Numbered from the stretch's first letter, positions 1 to 6,993 are shown. The stretch: 8,062 nucleotides of DNA from PVC group bacterium (GCA_003565095.1 PXDI01000038.1:1-8062), one strand, 5' to 3'. Numbers and translations are program-made. The notes: generated by a model from the sequence alone, not told the origin.

Positions 1-258
1 ACGAGTGGTGCTGCTGGTGCTGGCGGCGCAGGCTTACCCTCTGAGATTACGGGCGAAACCGTATGGTATGCTGGTGGCGGCGGCGGAGCAGCTGAAAGTG
101 GGTCTGGCTCGGCCGGTGCAGGTGGCCAAGGCGGCGGCGGTGCAGGTGGCGTTAATGCGTCTGGTGAAGATGGTCTGGTAAACACCGGTGGTGGTGGCGG
201 CGGCGGTGGTGGTTCCAATAAAGGCGGCGACGGCGGCAGCGGCATTGTGATTGTGCGA
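1..258 (+). repeat. Glycine-rich low-complexity coding tract
   Basis: In the frame of the large gene, codons 1-86 are dominated by Gly, Ala and Ser, including nine consecutive Gly codons at 187-213 that mix GGT and GGC. The tract ends with 'GGSGIVIVRY', a typical boundary of the glycine-rich domains of phage-tail and PVC-type surface proteins. It probably continues upstream of the window. Mixed synonymous codons indicate selection for glycine rather than recent triplet expansion. Confidence 0.8.
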
Positions 259-3200
259 TATGTGTTGTCAACCCCCGAGGGCGCGATTTTCTGGTTGAAT
301 CCCGGTACAACCGATATTACGAAGAATGCAGCGTGGGCCACGGCGACGGTAAACACGAACCTCACGACAGCGGTGCTGGTTTGGGATGAGACGGATCAGG
401 GAACGGGAAGTACGAATGATTGGTCCAATCGCTTAAGTCTGGGCAGTCAGGATGCAGGCGCAGTGACAGGGCAGATGACGGATCTGTCTGCGGGTTCGCT
501 GTACGTCTGGCGTTTGTATGGCGAATCAGCCGAGAAGAATGCTTGGTCGGATGCCGTGGAGATCGCAACAAGCCGAAACGATCCTTGGCCCATGTGGAGT
601 TACGATGCCGCGCGAAGCTCGGCTTCCCAGATCGTGCTTGCCGATACCCTCCACCTGCAATGGGTACGCGAATTGCCTGAACCCATGTCAGCCTGGGCCG
701 GACAGCGCGATGATCGGGGTAAACTCGATTTTGATGTATCCTATGCGCCCGTTGTCGCGGAAGGCCGCATTTTCGTACCATCGATGGTAACCGATAGCGT
801 AACGGCCTATGCCATCGAGGATGGTGCCGAGTTATGGCGTTTTTATGCCGACGGTCCGGTGCGCCTCGCACCTGCTCTCTGGGGCGGAAACGTGTATTTC
901 GTGTCAGACGACGGCTATCTGTATTGCGTGAATCAAGAGGAAGGCGCACTCGTCTGGAAGTTCAAGGCCGGACCCTCAGATCTACGATTGCTCGGCAACG
1001 AGCGTATCATCAATATGTGGGCAGCTCGCGGCGCCCCTGTGATCATGGATGATACCGTCTATTTCGCGGCAGGCATCTGGCCGATGCATGGCGTTTTTGT
1101 CTGCGCGCTGGATGCTGCCACGGGCGATGTGGTCTGGATCAATGACACAACTAGTACCGATTTCGTGGATTTACCGCACTCGGGTGCTTCCGCTTACGGA
1201 GGATTGATTCCGCAGGGTTATCTTGCCGCCAACGCCAATCAAGTAATCGTGGCAGGCGGAAGAGCGAAGCGCGCTCATTTGAATCGCCAAACAGGAGCCT
1301 TCGCTTCTGGCGATTTCCGCGGCAGCAGCAAGGGCGAAGGCGGCTATGCGGTACATGCGATGGGAAGCGGCGGGTACGGACCTGTCGCCAATTCCCACAT
1401 TAATTCGCGCGTCAGTAGTGTCTCTGGCCAGATTGAAGGCCAAATCTTTGATGCATTGGCTGCAAAAAATCGGCTTTTTGTGACCACCAGGGATGGACGG
1501 CTGTACTGCTTTGGCCCGGAATCGACGGATGCCGTGCAGCATGCCTATGAACCCACAGGCATCGCCCCGCCCGGCGGGGAATGGGCAGATGTGGTATCCT
1601 CTCTTCTCGCAGACCTGCAGGAAACCGAAGGATACGCCTTAATTCTAGGAGTGGAATCCGGCAGCCTGCTGCGTGAACTGCTTACGCAATCAGATATGCA
1701 TGTTGTCATTGTGGATGATGATTCCGGCATCGTGCGGGCGTTACGCGACGAGCTCGTCGCCGCCGGGCTTTACGGGCGGCGGGCCGCCGTTATCGAGGCC
1801 GATCCTGCAACATTCTCCGTACAGCCCTACCTGTTCAGCCTGATTCTGAGCGAGGACGCCACGGCAGCCGGATTGGGCCCGAATGTGGCAACCATGCGTG
1901 CCATGCTAAACCGCTTGCGCCCATACGGGGGAAGGGCTTGGCTCGGTGCCGACGAAAGCGAGCTTTCTATTTTGCTGGCCGCAGCAATGGGCGCGGAGGT
2001 GGACAAGGTAAGCGTGACCGCAGGGACGGAATACTTATCCGCCGTGCGCGGCGGTCCGTTGACAGGTGCAGGCGAATGGACGCATCAATACAGCGATGCG
2101 CTCAACACGAACCGCTCCAGGGATCAGCGGGTACGACTGCCGCTGGGCATTCTCTGGTTTGGGGGCCCGAATAGTGACAATATCCTGCCGCGTCATGCGG
2201 GTGGCCCACGCCCACAAGTAATCGGTGGTCGCCAGTTCTTTCTCGGCGTCGAAACCATTGCGGCCCGTTGCGTATACACGGGCCGTGCCCTTTGGGAACG
2301 CTCCTTCCCCGGCATCGGACATCACGCTACCAATCTATCGCTCGAAAGTAGCTGGCGAAACGGTAACGAGGTTTATATGACCAACCTCCCCGGGGCAACC
2401 TATATCGGCAGTCCATTTGTATCGCAGCCCGATAGTGTCTACCTGCGCTATCGCGGCACCATCTACCGGCTCGATGCCGTAACAGGCGAAACTCTCGCCG
2501 AATTCGATATCCCCGGCGACAGCGGGTCCACGGACTGGGGTACCTTGCGGGTGACCGGTGATTATTTGATTTCAACGGCTGAACCCCAATTCAAGGGGGA
2601 AGGGTCACTGGGTCGCGAGAACCATGCCTGTACGTCCAGTCGCCGGATACGGGTAATGAACCGTTTCACGGGTGCCCTGCTGCACGAGCATGAAGCCCAA
2701 ATCGGCTTCCGCCATAATGCCATCATCGCTACGCCCGATACCCTATTCGTGATTGACGGACTTTCTCCGAGTGCAGTTCAGGTGCTGGTAAATCGCGGGG
2801 AAGTGACAGACGAGGTCTCGAAGGTTTTCGCTGTTAATCTGGCTACGGGAGAGGAAATATGGAGAGAAAACAGCGATGTTTTCGGTACATTCCTGCTCTA
2901 CAGCGAGGAGCGGGATATTTTGATCGAAGGCGGCAGCCAGGACCTGCGACGCACGCTGAGCGATGAGCCAAGAACCATTACGGCCCGCCGCGGTTCTGAC
3001 GGAACCGTTCTCTGGAACGGCGGCAACTTCCTGCTGCCGGGAGCACTGCACGGGGATATGCTCATTCCAGGGCGCCCCGGCACCGCAATTTCCCTGCTGA
3101 CAGGAAACACTTGGCAACGGTCACAGCCGCATACCGGCTCGTCAACATCCTGGCAATACAGCCGGGCCTACGGCTGCAACACACTCACCGCAAGCGAATA

Positions 3201-5451
3201 CTTCCTCTTTTTCCGCTCCGCGTATGCATCGTTCTATGATCTGGAATTCGAAACAGGAACCGGCAACCTGAGCGGTTTCCGATCGGGCTGCACATCAAAC
3301 CTGATTCCGGCCGACGGGCTACTCAACGCGCTCGACTACACGCGAACCTGTACCTGCAGCTATGGACATCAAACATCGCTCGCCATGATCCACATGCCCG
3401 ATGACGCCTATATCGAACAGTGGACCCGCTATCATGCGGGGTACCATGACCCCACCCGGCGGGGCATCAATTTCGGCGCAGCGGGGCGCCGTGTGGACCA
3501 TCGACGCGCAACGGTCTGGGATGAAGCGGAGGGAACGCGCCGTCGGCATCCGGCAACGGTAACCGTGGAGAATAACGACCCCCGCTGGGTCTTTGCATCC
3601 GCAACCGAATCAAGTGGCCCGTTTACGTTTGGCAACCTGCCACCGTCTTTCTATCTCGTGCGACTCTACTTCGCCGAGCTGGAGCCTGGCGTGGAACCCG
3701 GCCAGCGCGTGTTTGATGTGCGGATCAATGGCACGGTGGTGGAAAGTGCATTAGATGTAGTCGAGGAAACCGGCGGCAGCTTCCGCGGTCTCGTCAAGGA
3801 GTTTGTCGTAGAACCCACAGGAAGTTTCATTCAGGTGGAGTTCAGCAGTGTAAACGGCTCGGCATACCAACCCATGATGAGCGGCATGGAAATCAGTTCG
3901 CCAGGTCTCCTTTATACGTCCAGCGAAGGTGGCTCGATACAGGGTGATGCCGTGCAGCAAATTCCGGTCGGCGAGCAAGGCAGTGAAGTGACCGCTATTG
4001 CACAGGAAGGCTTCCGCTTCATCCGCTGGAGCGATGGTAGCCGCGACAATCCCCGCCAAGACACCAGTGTGCATGACCCCATGGCGGTGCAAGCCATATT
4101 CGGCCTCGTCTTGCCCTATGCCCAGAGCTTCGAGCAGCGCGAAACGGGATCCGGTGCAAGTGAAATCCCCGGATGGACGACATCGGAGGACAGAACCCGT
4201 ATCCGCGAGGAGAATTACGTATATACTCTCCCCCTTCCGCTTCCCGATGCACAGCACACAAAAATTCTAGAATTAAACAGTTTCGAGCGCCTGAACGTCA
4301 ATCTTGCCGTAGACCAGGAAGAGTTCTCGCGAATCTACGCTGACATAATGGTTCGGTTCGATATCGGCAACAACCCGCCCCTGCAGCAAGATAACCTCAA
4401 TGATGTTTCGGACGACATGAAACTCAAGTTCTTCATGAACAAAAACGAGCAAATCGTTTTATTCCACGGGGGAGCGGACGGGAATTCTCCCAGCCTTACG
4501 ACGTTTGATGACGTCCGCCAATCGAACAAATGGTATCGCTTGACGATTGCCATGGATATGGAGGGAGAGCAAGGCGAAGACAAGGTACCGTTTTTCCGTA
4601 CATTTCTCGACGGGGAGGAACAAACCTCAGCAAACGAAGGATTTTCCGTTCCATCGCTGGATCCAAGCGATTTCACAGGCGGATCCTGGTTCCGGTTCGC
4701 CCATTACGCCGAACAGCAGGCACGCGGAGATCACAACATAATCCACAGAATCTCATTCAGCGGGATGGGCTTAATTGATGACCTCCTGCTTTCTGATTCG
4801 GTCCCGACAACCGTTCCCTCGTGGTATGTTCGCACGGTGCTGGAACCTCAACAGGGAGGAACACTGTCTCCACAAGGAACATGGCAACCCGATCCCGTCG
4901 GCATGTATGAAATGGCTGTTGAACAGGGAGCCCCAATGACCATAACTTATGAGGCTGATCCATTCTTCGACATCAAGTCCCTGGTGTCCGATGAGACCGA
5001 GATAGCGGAGGCGTCTGGTCAGAGTTCCTATGCGTGGCACCGGGCAGCGGTGACTTCGAACATATACAATCGAGTCATGTTTACACCACAAATCTGGGAT
5101 GGTGACGAAAGGACACCTTTGTGGTGGGCCGATAGGCACGCATATAGCGGCGGCACGGCTCTTAGTCTCTATCAAGGCTATCTTCTGAACCAGGAGGATT
5201 TGGATCAACCTTTCCGAATCCTTTCGATCAAACGAAACGACGATGATCATATCGAACTTACCTGGACCAGCAGCGGACCGATAAGAGGAACAGCCAGCGT
5301 GATGTCTTCAGCAGAACTCATGGTTGAGCGTTCCACATGGCAGCCAGTGCAAGGAAGCGTCACGCATGACAACGGGGTCAATATCTGGACATCAGACGAT
5401 CCTGCGGAAGAACACAAGTTCTTCCGGGCTGAGATTGTGGCCGAGGACTAA
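1..5451 (+). CDS. Giant multidomain PQQ-like beta-propeller / malectin / LamG-like protein (5' end outside window)
   Basis: The frame is open from base 1 to the TAA at 5449-5451 (1816 codons); the GTG at 247 is only an internal codon, so the true start and any signal peptide lie upstream. Domains in window-codon numbers: glycine-rich tract (1-86); FN3-like strand-rich segment (about 90-191); PQQ-type propeller blades (192-510, e.g. 'DGYLYCVNQEEGALVWKF'); a Rossmann methyltransferase-like insertion (about 528-690); propeller resumed (691-1150, e.g. 'LATGEEIW'), containing four spaced cysteines; malectin-like (1155-1299, 'INFGA', 'YLVRLYFAE'); InlB-like bacterial repeat (1302-1369, 'GFRFIRWSDGS'); concanavalin/LamG-like fold (1370-1605); a second beta-rich repeat (1607-1701); and a C-terminal module (1702-1816) opening 'TPLWW'. 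The make-up suggests an exported or surface protein binding carbohydrate or quinone-like ligands, but no enzymatic activity can be assigned. Malectin and LamG-like parts imply glycan contact by family knowledge only. The domain calls are by eye; the propeller and malectin are the firmest. Confidence 0.9.
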   Translation, partial: TSGAAGAGGAGLPSEITGETVWYAGGGGGAAESGSGSAGAGGQGGGGAGGVNASGEDGLVNTGGGGGGGGGSNKGGDGGSGIVIVRYVLSTPEGAIFWLNPGTTDITKNAAWATATVNTNLTTAVLVWDETDQGTGSTNDWSNRLSLGSQDAGAVTGQMTDLSAGSLYVWRLYGESAEKNAWSDAVEIATSRNDPWPMWSYDAARSSASQIVLADTLHLQWVRELPEPMSAWAGQRDDRGKLDFDVSYAPVVAEGRIFVPSMVTDSVTAYAIEDGAELWRFYADGPVRLAPALWGGNVYFVSDDGYLYCVNQEEGALVWKFKAGPSDLRLLGNERIINMWAARGAPVIMDDTVYFAAGIWPMHGVFVCALDAATGDVVWINDTTSTDFVDLPHSGASAYGGLIPQGYLAANANQVIVAGGRAKRAHLNRQTGAFASGDFRGSSKGEGGYAVHAMGSGGYGPVANSHINSRVSSVSGQIEGQIFDALAAKNRLFVTTRDGRLYCFGPESTDAVQHAYEPTGIAPPGGEWADVVSSLLADLQETEGYALILGVESGSLLRELLTQSDMHVVIVDDDSGIVRALRDELVAAGLYGRRAAVIEADPATFSVQPYLFSLILSEDATAAGLGPNVATMRAMLNRLRPYGGRAWLGADESELSILLAAAMGAEVDKVSVTAGTEYLSAVRGGPLTGAGEWTHQYSDALNTNRSRDQRVRLPLGILWFGGPNSDNILPRHAGGPRPQVIGGRQFFLGVETIAARCVYTGRALWERSFPGIGHHATNLSLESSWRNGNEVYMTNLPGATYIGSPFVSQPDSVYLRYRGTIYRLDAVTGETLAEFDIPGDSGSTDWGTLRVTGDYLISTAEPQFKGEGSLGRENHACTSSRRIRVMNRFTGALLHEHEAQIGFRHNAIIATPDTLFVIDGLSPSAVQVLVNRGEVTDEVSKVFAVNLATGEEIWRENSDVFGTFLLYSEERDILIEGGSQDLRRTLSDEPRTITARRGSDGTVLWNGGNFLLPGALHGDMLIPGRPGTAISLLTGNTWQRSQPHTGSSTSWQYSRAYGCNTLTASEYFLFFRSAYASFYDLEFETGTGNLSGFRSGCTSNLIPADGLLNALDYTRTCTCSYGHQTSLAMIHMPDDAYIEQWTRYHAGYHDPTRRGINFGAAGRRVDHRRATVWDEAEGTRRRHPATVTVENNDPRWVFASATESSGPFTFGNLPPSFYLVRLYFAELEPGVEPGQRVFDVRINGTVVESALDVVEETGGSFRGLVKEFVVEPTGSFIQVEFSSVNGSAYQPMMSGMEISSPGLLYTSSEGGSIQGDAVQQIPVGEQGSEVTAIAQEGFRFIRWSDGSRDNPRQDTSVHDPMAVQAIFGLVLPYAQSFEQRETGSGASEIPGWTTSEDRTRIREENYVYTLPLPLPDAQHTKILELNSFERLNVNLAVDQEEFSRIYADIMVRFDIGNNPPLQQDNLNDVSDDMKLKFFMNKNEQIVLFHGGADGNSPSLTTFDDVRQSNKWYRLTIAMDMEGEQGEDKVPFFRTFLDGEEQTSANEGFSVPSLDPSDFTGGSWFRFAHYAEQQARGDHNIIHRISFSGMGLIDDLLLSDSVPTTVPSWYVRTVLEPQQGGTLSPQGTWQPDPVGMYEMAVEQGAPMTITYEADPFFDIKSLVSDETEIAEASGQSSYAWHRAAVTSNIYNRVMFTPQIWDGDERTPLWWADRHAYSGGTALSLYQGYLLNQEDLDQPFRILSIKRNDDDHIELTWTSSGPIRGTASVMSSAELMVERSTWQPVQGSVTHDNGVNIWTSDDPAEEHKFFRAEIVAED
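1582..2070 (+). other. Methyltransferase-like Rossmann domain inserted in the propeller (region of the large gene)
   Basis: Between the last clear first-half propeller strand ('RLYCFGPES', ending near 1530) and the return to propeller-like sequence ('GEWTHQYSDALNTNRSRD', from 2071), the protein reads like a SAM-dependent methyltransferase. It has a beta1 glycine loop ('LILGVESGSLL', from 1633), an acidic beta2 end ('VIVDDD', near 1708), a helix ending 'AAGLYG', a following acidic strand ('VIEAD') and a 'LRPYGGRAWL' strand like the late beta strand of the fold. The glycine loop is G-V-E-S-G rather than G-x-G-x-G, so the middle glycine is Glu and SAM binding is doubtful. From memory, propeller proteins of planctomycetes and relatives carry a similar insertion; that memory is the basis for calling it a real architecture rather than a chimera. 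Confidence 0.65.
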
Positions 5452-5525
5452 CCCCGGCACACGAACGGCCCGGATTATACGGAGACAAAACCGGTGTGGT
5501 CTAAGCTATAACTTCATTTCTGCAT

Positions 5526-5543
5526 ACCACATGTTGTGGTTTT
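5526..5543 (+). terminator. Possible weak terminator hairpin of the large gene
   Basis: A perfect 6-bp stem ACCACA / TGTGGT with a three-base loop lies 75 bases after the stop codon and is followed by only three extra T residues before GC. The stem is short and the T-tract poor, so intrinsic termination here is uncertain; the palindromic repeat just downstream could do the job instead. Confidence 0.3.
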
Positions 5544-5586
5544 GCATTCCTTTCGCCACAATATATCGCTTTCCATTTCACTCAGA

Positions 5587-5668
5587 GATTAAGGCGAACG
5601 ATTAGGGGGAAAGATCAGGAAGCAGCTAAACGAACCGTAATCGTTCCCCTTAATCTTTCACCCTAATC
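5587..5668. repeat. 82-base palindromic repeat, copy A (13-base units in inverted arms)
   Basis: The left arm contains two 13-base units, GATTAAGGCGAAC (5587-5599) and GATTAGGGGGAAA (5600-5612), then a partial GATCAGG. The right arm, read on the minus strand from 5668 inward, has GATTAGGGTGAAA and GATTAAGGGGAAC, then a partial GATTA. A simple nested hairpin pairs 25 of the 31 outer positions. The element lies between two convergent gene ends and has no coding content. It matches copy B at 6831-6912 in length and unit design. Confidence 0.85.
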
Positions 5669-5738
5669 TCCTGTCCCTGCACCGTCCCTAACGCCAACAG
5701 TTACCACCCTCATTTTCGCCCGGATCCCCAGTGGCTGG

Positions 5739-6014
5739 CTAGCCTCCGGCAATGGGCGGTAACAGGACTATTTCATCAGACGGCGAGACGGGCGTATCCT
5801 GCCCTTGCAGGGTCTCGATATCCTCTTCGCCGATGAAGATACGCACAAACTGGCGCAGGTTCCCGTCGCTATCCAAAAAGGTCTCTCGCAAATCAGGATA
5901 TTGCGCAATGAGGCAATCCAGTGCTTCCCGCACGGTTTGGGCCTCGACCTGCAAGGTGGAGACGGGTTCTGGCATGAGTCTGCGTAAGGCAGCGGGTATA
6001 ATAAGTGATGGCAT
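5739..6014 (-). CDS. ThiS/MoaD-family ubiquitin-like sulfur carrier protein
   Basis: This 91-residue protein has the size and layout of the beta-grasp sulfur carriers ThiS, MoaD and CysO. The decisive feature is the C-terminus, 'LLPPIAGG': in this family the terminal Gly-Gly is adenylated by an E1-like enzyme and converted to a thiocarboxylate that donates sulfur. The segment 'FVRIFIGEEDIETLQGQDTPV' with 'PSDEIVLLPP' matches the second half of MoaD/CysO-like proteins, where a short loop names the carrier's charged surface. The ATG at 6014-6012 follows an AAAGGAA ribosome site, and only 15 bases separate it from the ThiF-like gene upstream, so the two are very likely co-transcribed. Whether it serves molybdopterin, thiamine, cysteine or another thio-product cannot be told from sequence; CysO-like is as reasonable as MoaD-like. 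Confidence 0.92.
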   Translation of the reverse strand: MPSLIIPAALRRLMPEPVSTLQVEAQTVREALDCLIAQYPDLRETFLDSDGNLRQFVRIFIGEEDIETLQGQDTPVSPSDEIVLLPPIAGG

Positions 6015-6018
6015 AGCT

Positions 6019-6025
6019 TTCCTTT
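6019..6025 (-). promoter_or_regulatory. Ribosome binding site of the sulfur carrier gene
   Basis: On the minus strand AAAGGAA stands four bases before the ATG at 6014. It supports this start and lies in the 15-base gap after the stop codon of the ThiF-like gene, consistent with coupled translation. Confidence 0.7.
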
Positions 6026-6029
6026 CGGT

Positions 6030-6773
6030 TTATGCAGTTAAAGGTGGACAAGTCGTGCAGGCAGGGTTACGGCGGATCGGCATTCTACGAAACTGCATCG
6101 TTCCTAGATCAGCCGTCAGCATGGTGTTTTCAAGAACTGGTCCGACACCGGTGATCAGCTTGATCGCCTCGTAGGCCGCCATGCAGGCCACCACACCGGA
6201 TACTGCTCCAAATACGGGAAACTGACGCTTCCAATATGGGGGGGCTTCCGGGTAAAGGCAGCGCAAACAGCCCGTGCGTCCGGGCATAAATGTTGTTAAC
6301 GTGATGTCGCTGTCAAACATTGCTGTCTCGATCATGGGAATCCCGTGGCGCATCGCCGCATCATTCATGGCATAACGCTCCGGAAACAGCGGCGCACAAT
6401 CAATCACAATATCAACTTGCGAGACCAGTTCTTCGGCGTTATCCGTGGATATATTTTCGCCCACGGCTTGGATATCGATGAACGGATTCAAGGCGCGCAA
6501 CCGTTCTTCAATCGAATCACGGCGCGGTTTTCCCAGATAATCGTGCGTCATCAAAAGTTGCCGGTTCAAGTCGGACGGCTTCAAATTCCCGGCATGTGCA
6601 AGAACCAAGGTACCAACGCCAGCGGCGGCTAACTCATAAGCGACCACACCGCCGACACCACCGCAACGGGAAACCAGCACACGTGCCTGCTTCAGTTTTT
6701 CCTGTCCGCTTTTCCCTACACCATCTGTCCACATCTGCCACTCATAGCGTGACCGCTCAAAATCCGTTAACAT
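6030..6773 (-). CDS. Divergent ThiF/MoeB-family (HesA/MoeB/ThiF) E1-like protein
   Basis: This 247-residue protein aligns over its whole length with MoeB-type E1 enzymes: an N-terminal 'RYEWQ' helix, a Rossmann loop 'CGGVGG' (37-42), 'AAAGVGTL' (49-56), 'LNRQLL' (69-74), the 'FGAVSG' segment, 'YEAIKLITGVG' and a zinc knuckle with cysteines 169, 172, 239 and 242. Compared with E. coli MoeB recalled from memory, ATP-site positions R14, N70, K86 and D130 correspond here to W12, D68, R84 and P128; only R73 (R71 here) is kept. The crossover-loop cysteine of ThiF/MOCS3-type enzymes is a lysine here. The 'HAGNLKPSDLNRQ' signature replaces 'DFDTVDxSNLQRQ'; I believe this is a conserved subfamily, not decay, since the frame is intact and a GGGAG ribosome site precedes the ATG. 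Its role may be structural or regulatory, or involve different chemistry. It sits between a complete E1 and the carrier gene. Confidence 0.9.
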   Translation of the reverse strand: MLTDFERSRYEWQMWTDGVGKSGQEKLKQARVLVSRCGGVGGVVAYELAAAGVGTLVLAHAGNLKPSDLNRQLLMTHDYLGKPRRDSIEERLRALNPFIDIQAVGENISTDNAEELVSQVDIVIDCAPLFPERYAMNDAAMRHGIPMIETAMFDSDITLTTFMPGRTGCLRCLYPEAPPYWKRQFPVFGAVSGVVACMAAYEAIKLITGVGPVLENTMLTADLGTMQFRRMPIRRNPACTTCPPLTA

Positions 6774-6781
6774 ACTCTCAA

Positions 6782-6789
6782 CTCCCTTC
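6782..6789 (-). promoter_or_regulatory. Ribosome binding site of the ThiF-like gene
   Basis: On the minus strand GAAGGGAG lies eight bases before the ATG at 6773-6771. This good Shine-Dalgarno match fixes the start of the ThiF-like protein. Confidence 0.7.
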
Positions 6790-6806
6790 TAGACTATGAC
6801 TTCATT
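6788..6806. repeat. 19-base block shared with 5500-5518
   Basis: TCTAGACTATGACTTCATT here matches TCTAAGCTATAACTTCATT at 5500-5518 at 16 of 19 positions, in the same orientation and both upstream (plus-strand sense) of a palindromic repeat. A second short match, CCATTT then four bases then CAGA, directly precedes each palindrome. The spacing differs by 44 bases, so this may be a degraded part of a larger repeat or chance. Confidence 0.35.
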
Positions 6807-6830
6807 GTTTTCCTGACCATTTGCAACAGA

Positions 6831-6912
6831 GATAAGGGCGAAAGATTAAGAAGAAAGATTAGGGGGGCCGAGAACCAACCTTAATCTTTCGCCCTAATCG
6901 TTCACCTTAATC
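6831..6912. repeat. 82-base palindromic repeat, copy B (13-base units in inverted arms)
   Basis: The left arm has GATAAGGGCGAAA (6831-6843), GATTAAGAAGAAA (6844-6856) and a partial GATTAGG. The right arm, read on the minus strand from 6912 inward, has GATTAAGGTGAAC, GATTAGGGCGAAA and a partial GATTAAGG. Nested pairing matches about 25 of 33 positions. The length is exactly that of copy A. The units of B align better with the reverse complement of A (45 of 52 arm bases) than with A directly (41 of 52), so the copies are probably in opposite orientations. In a minus-strand transcript this structure would sit between the MoeB-rhodanese and ThiF-like cistrons. Confidence 0.85.
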
Positions 6913-6993
6913 TCTCTCCCAAACAGACACATCCTCACACACAAGTTTCTGCCCCGCATCATCTTGGCCGCCCAACTATCCTATCGCTGCCAT

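Larger units (their letters stand above)
5452..5738. other. Convergent intergenic region, no gene
   Basis: These 287 bases separate the stop of the large plus-strand gene from the stop of the minus-strand sulfur-carrier gene. They contain a short perfect hairpin (5526-5540), an 82-base palindromic repeat (5587-5668) and a block at 5500-5518 that recurs near 6788. No coding frame with a plausible start and ribosome site was found. The position between two gene ends fits a termination or mRNA-end role. Confidence 0.7.
6774..6993. other. Intercistronic region between the two E1-like genes
   Basis: This 220-base gap on the minus strand is long for an operon. It contains palindromic repeat copy B (6831-6912), the ribosome site of the ThiF-like gene (6782-6789) and, next to it, the 19-base block shared with 5500-5518. 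No convincing -35/-10 pair was found, so whether the ThiF-like gene has its own promoter is open. Confidence 0.6.

Noticed and set aside
247..249. GTG at 247 as the start of the large gene
   Set aside because: The frame is open upstream to base 1, encodes the glycine-rich tract continuous with 'GIVIVRY', and no ribosome site precedes the GTG.
362..949. 195-residue open frame on the minus strand
   Set aside because: It lies wholly antisense to the large gene, is rich in Arg, Pro and His as is typical of a shadow frame, and shows no recognisable motif.
3751..4257. 168-residue open frame on the minus strand
   Set aside because: It is antisense to the malectin and InlB-like repeat regions, whose plus-strand translation is clearly the real protein.
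4771..5250. 159-residue open frame on the minus strand
   Set aside because: It is antisense to the C-terminal part of the large gene and shows no family motif.
5587..5668. CRISPR array or tandem-repeat array
   Set aside because: The 13-base units are contiguous without spacers and are arranged as inverted arms, not as spaced direct repeats.
5752..6174. 140-residue open frame on the plus strand
   Set aside because: It overlaps the sulfur carrier and the end of the ThiF-like gene, both of which are clear family members on the minus strand.
6831..6912. Copy B as a classical intrinsic terminator
   Set aside because: No T-tract follows the stem on either strand, and the stem has many mismatches.
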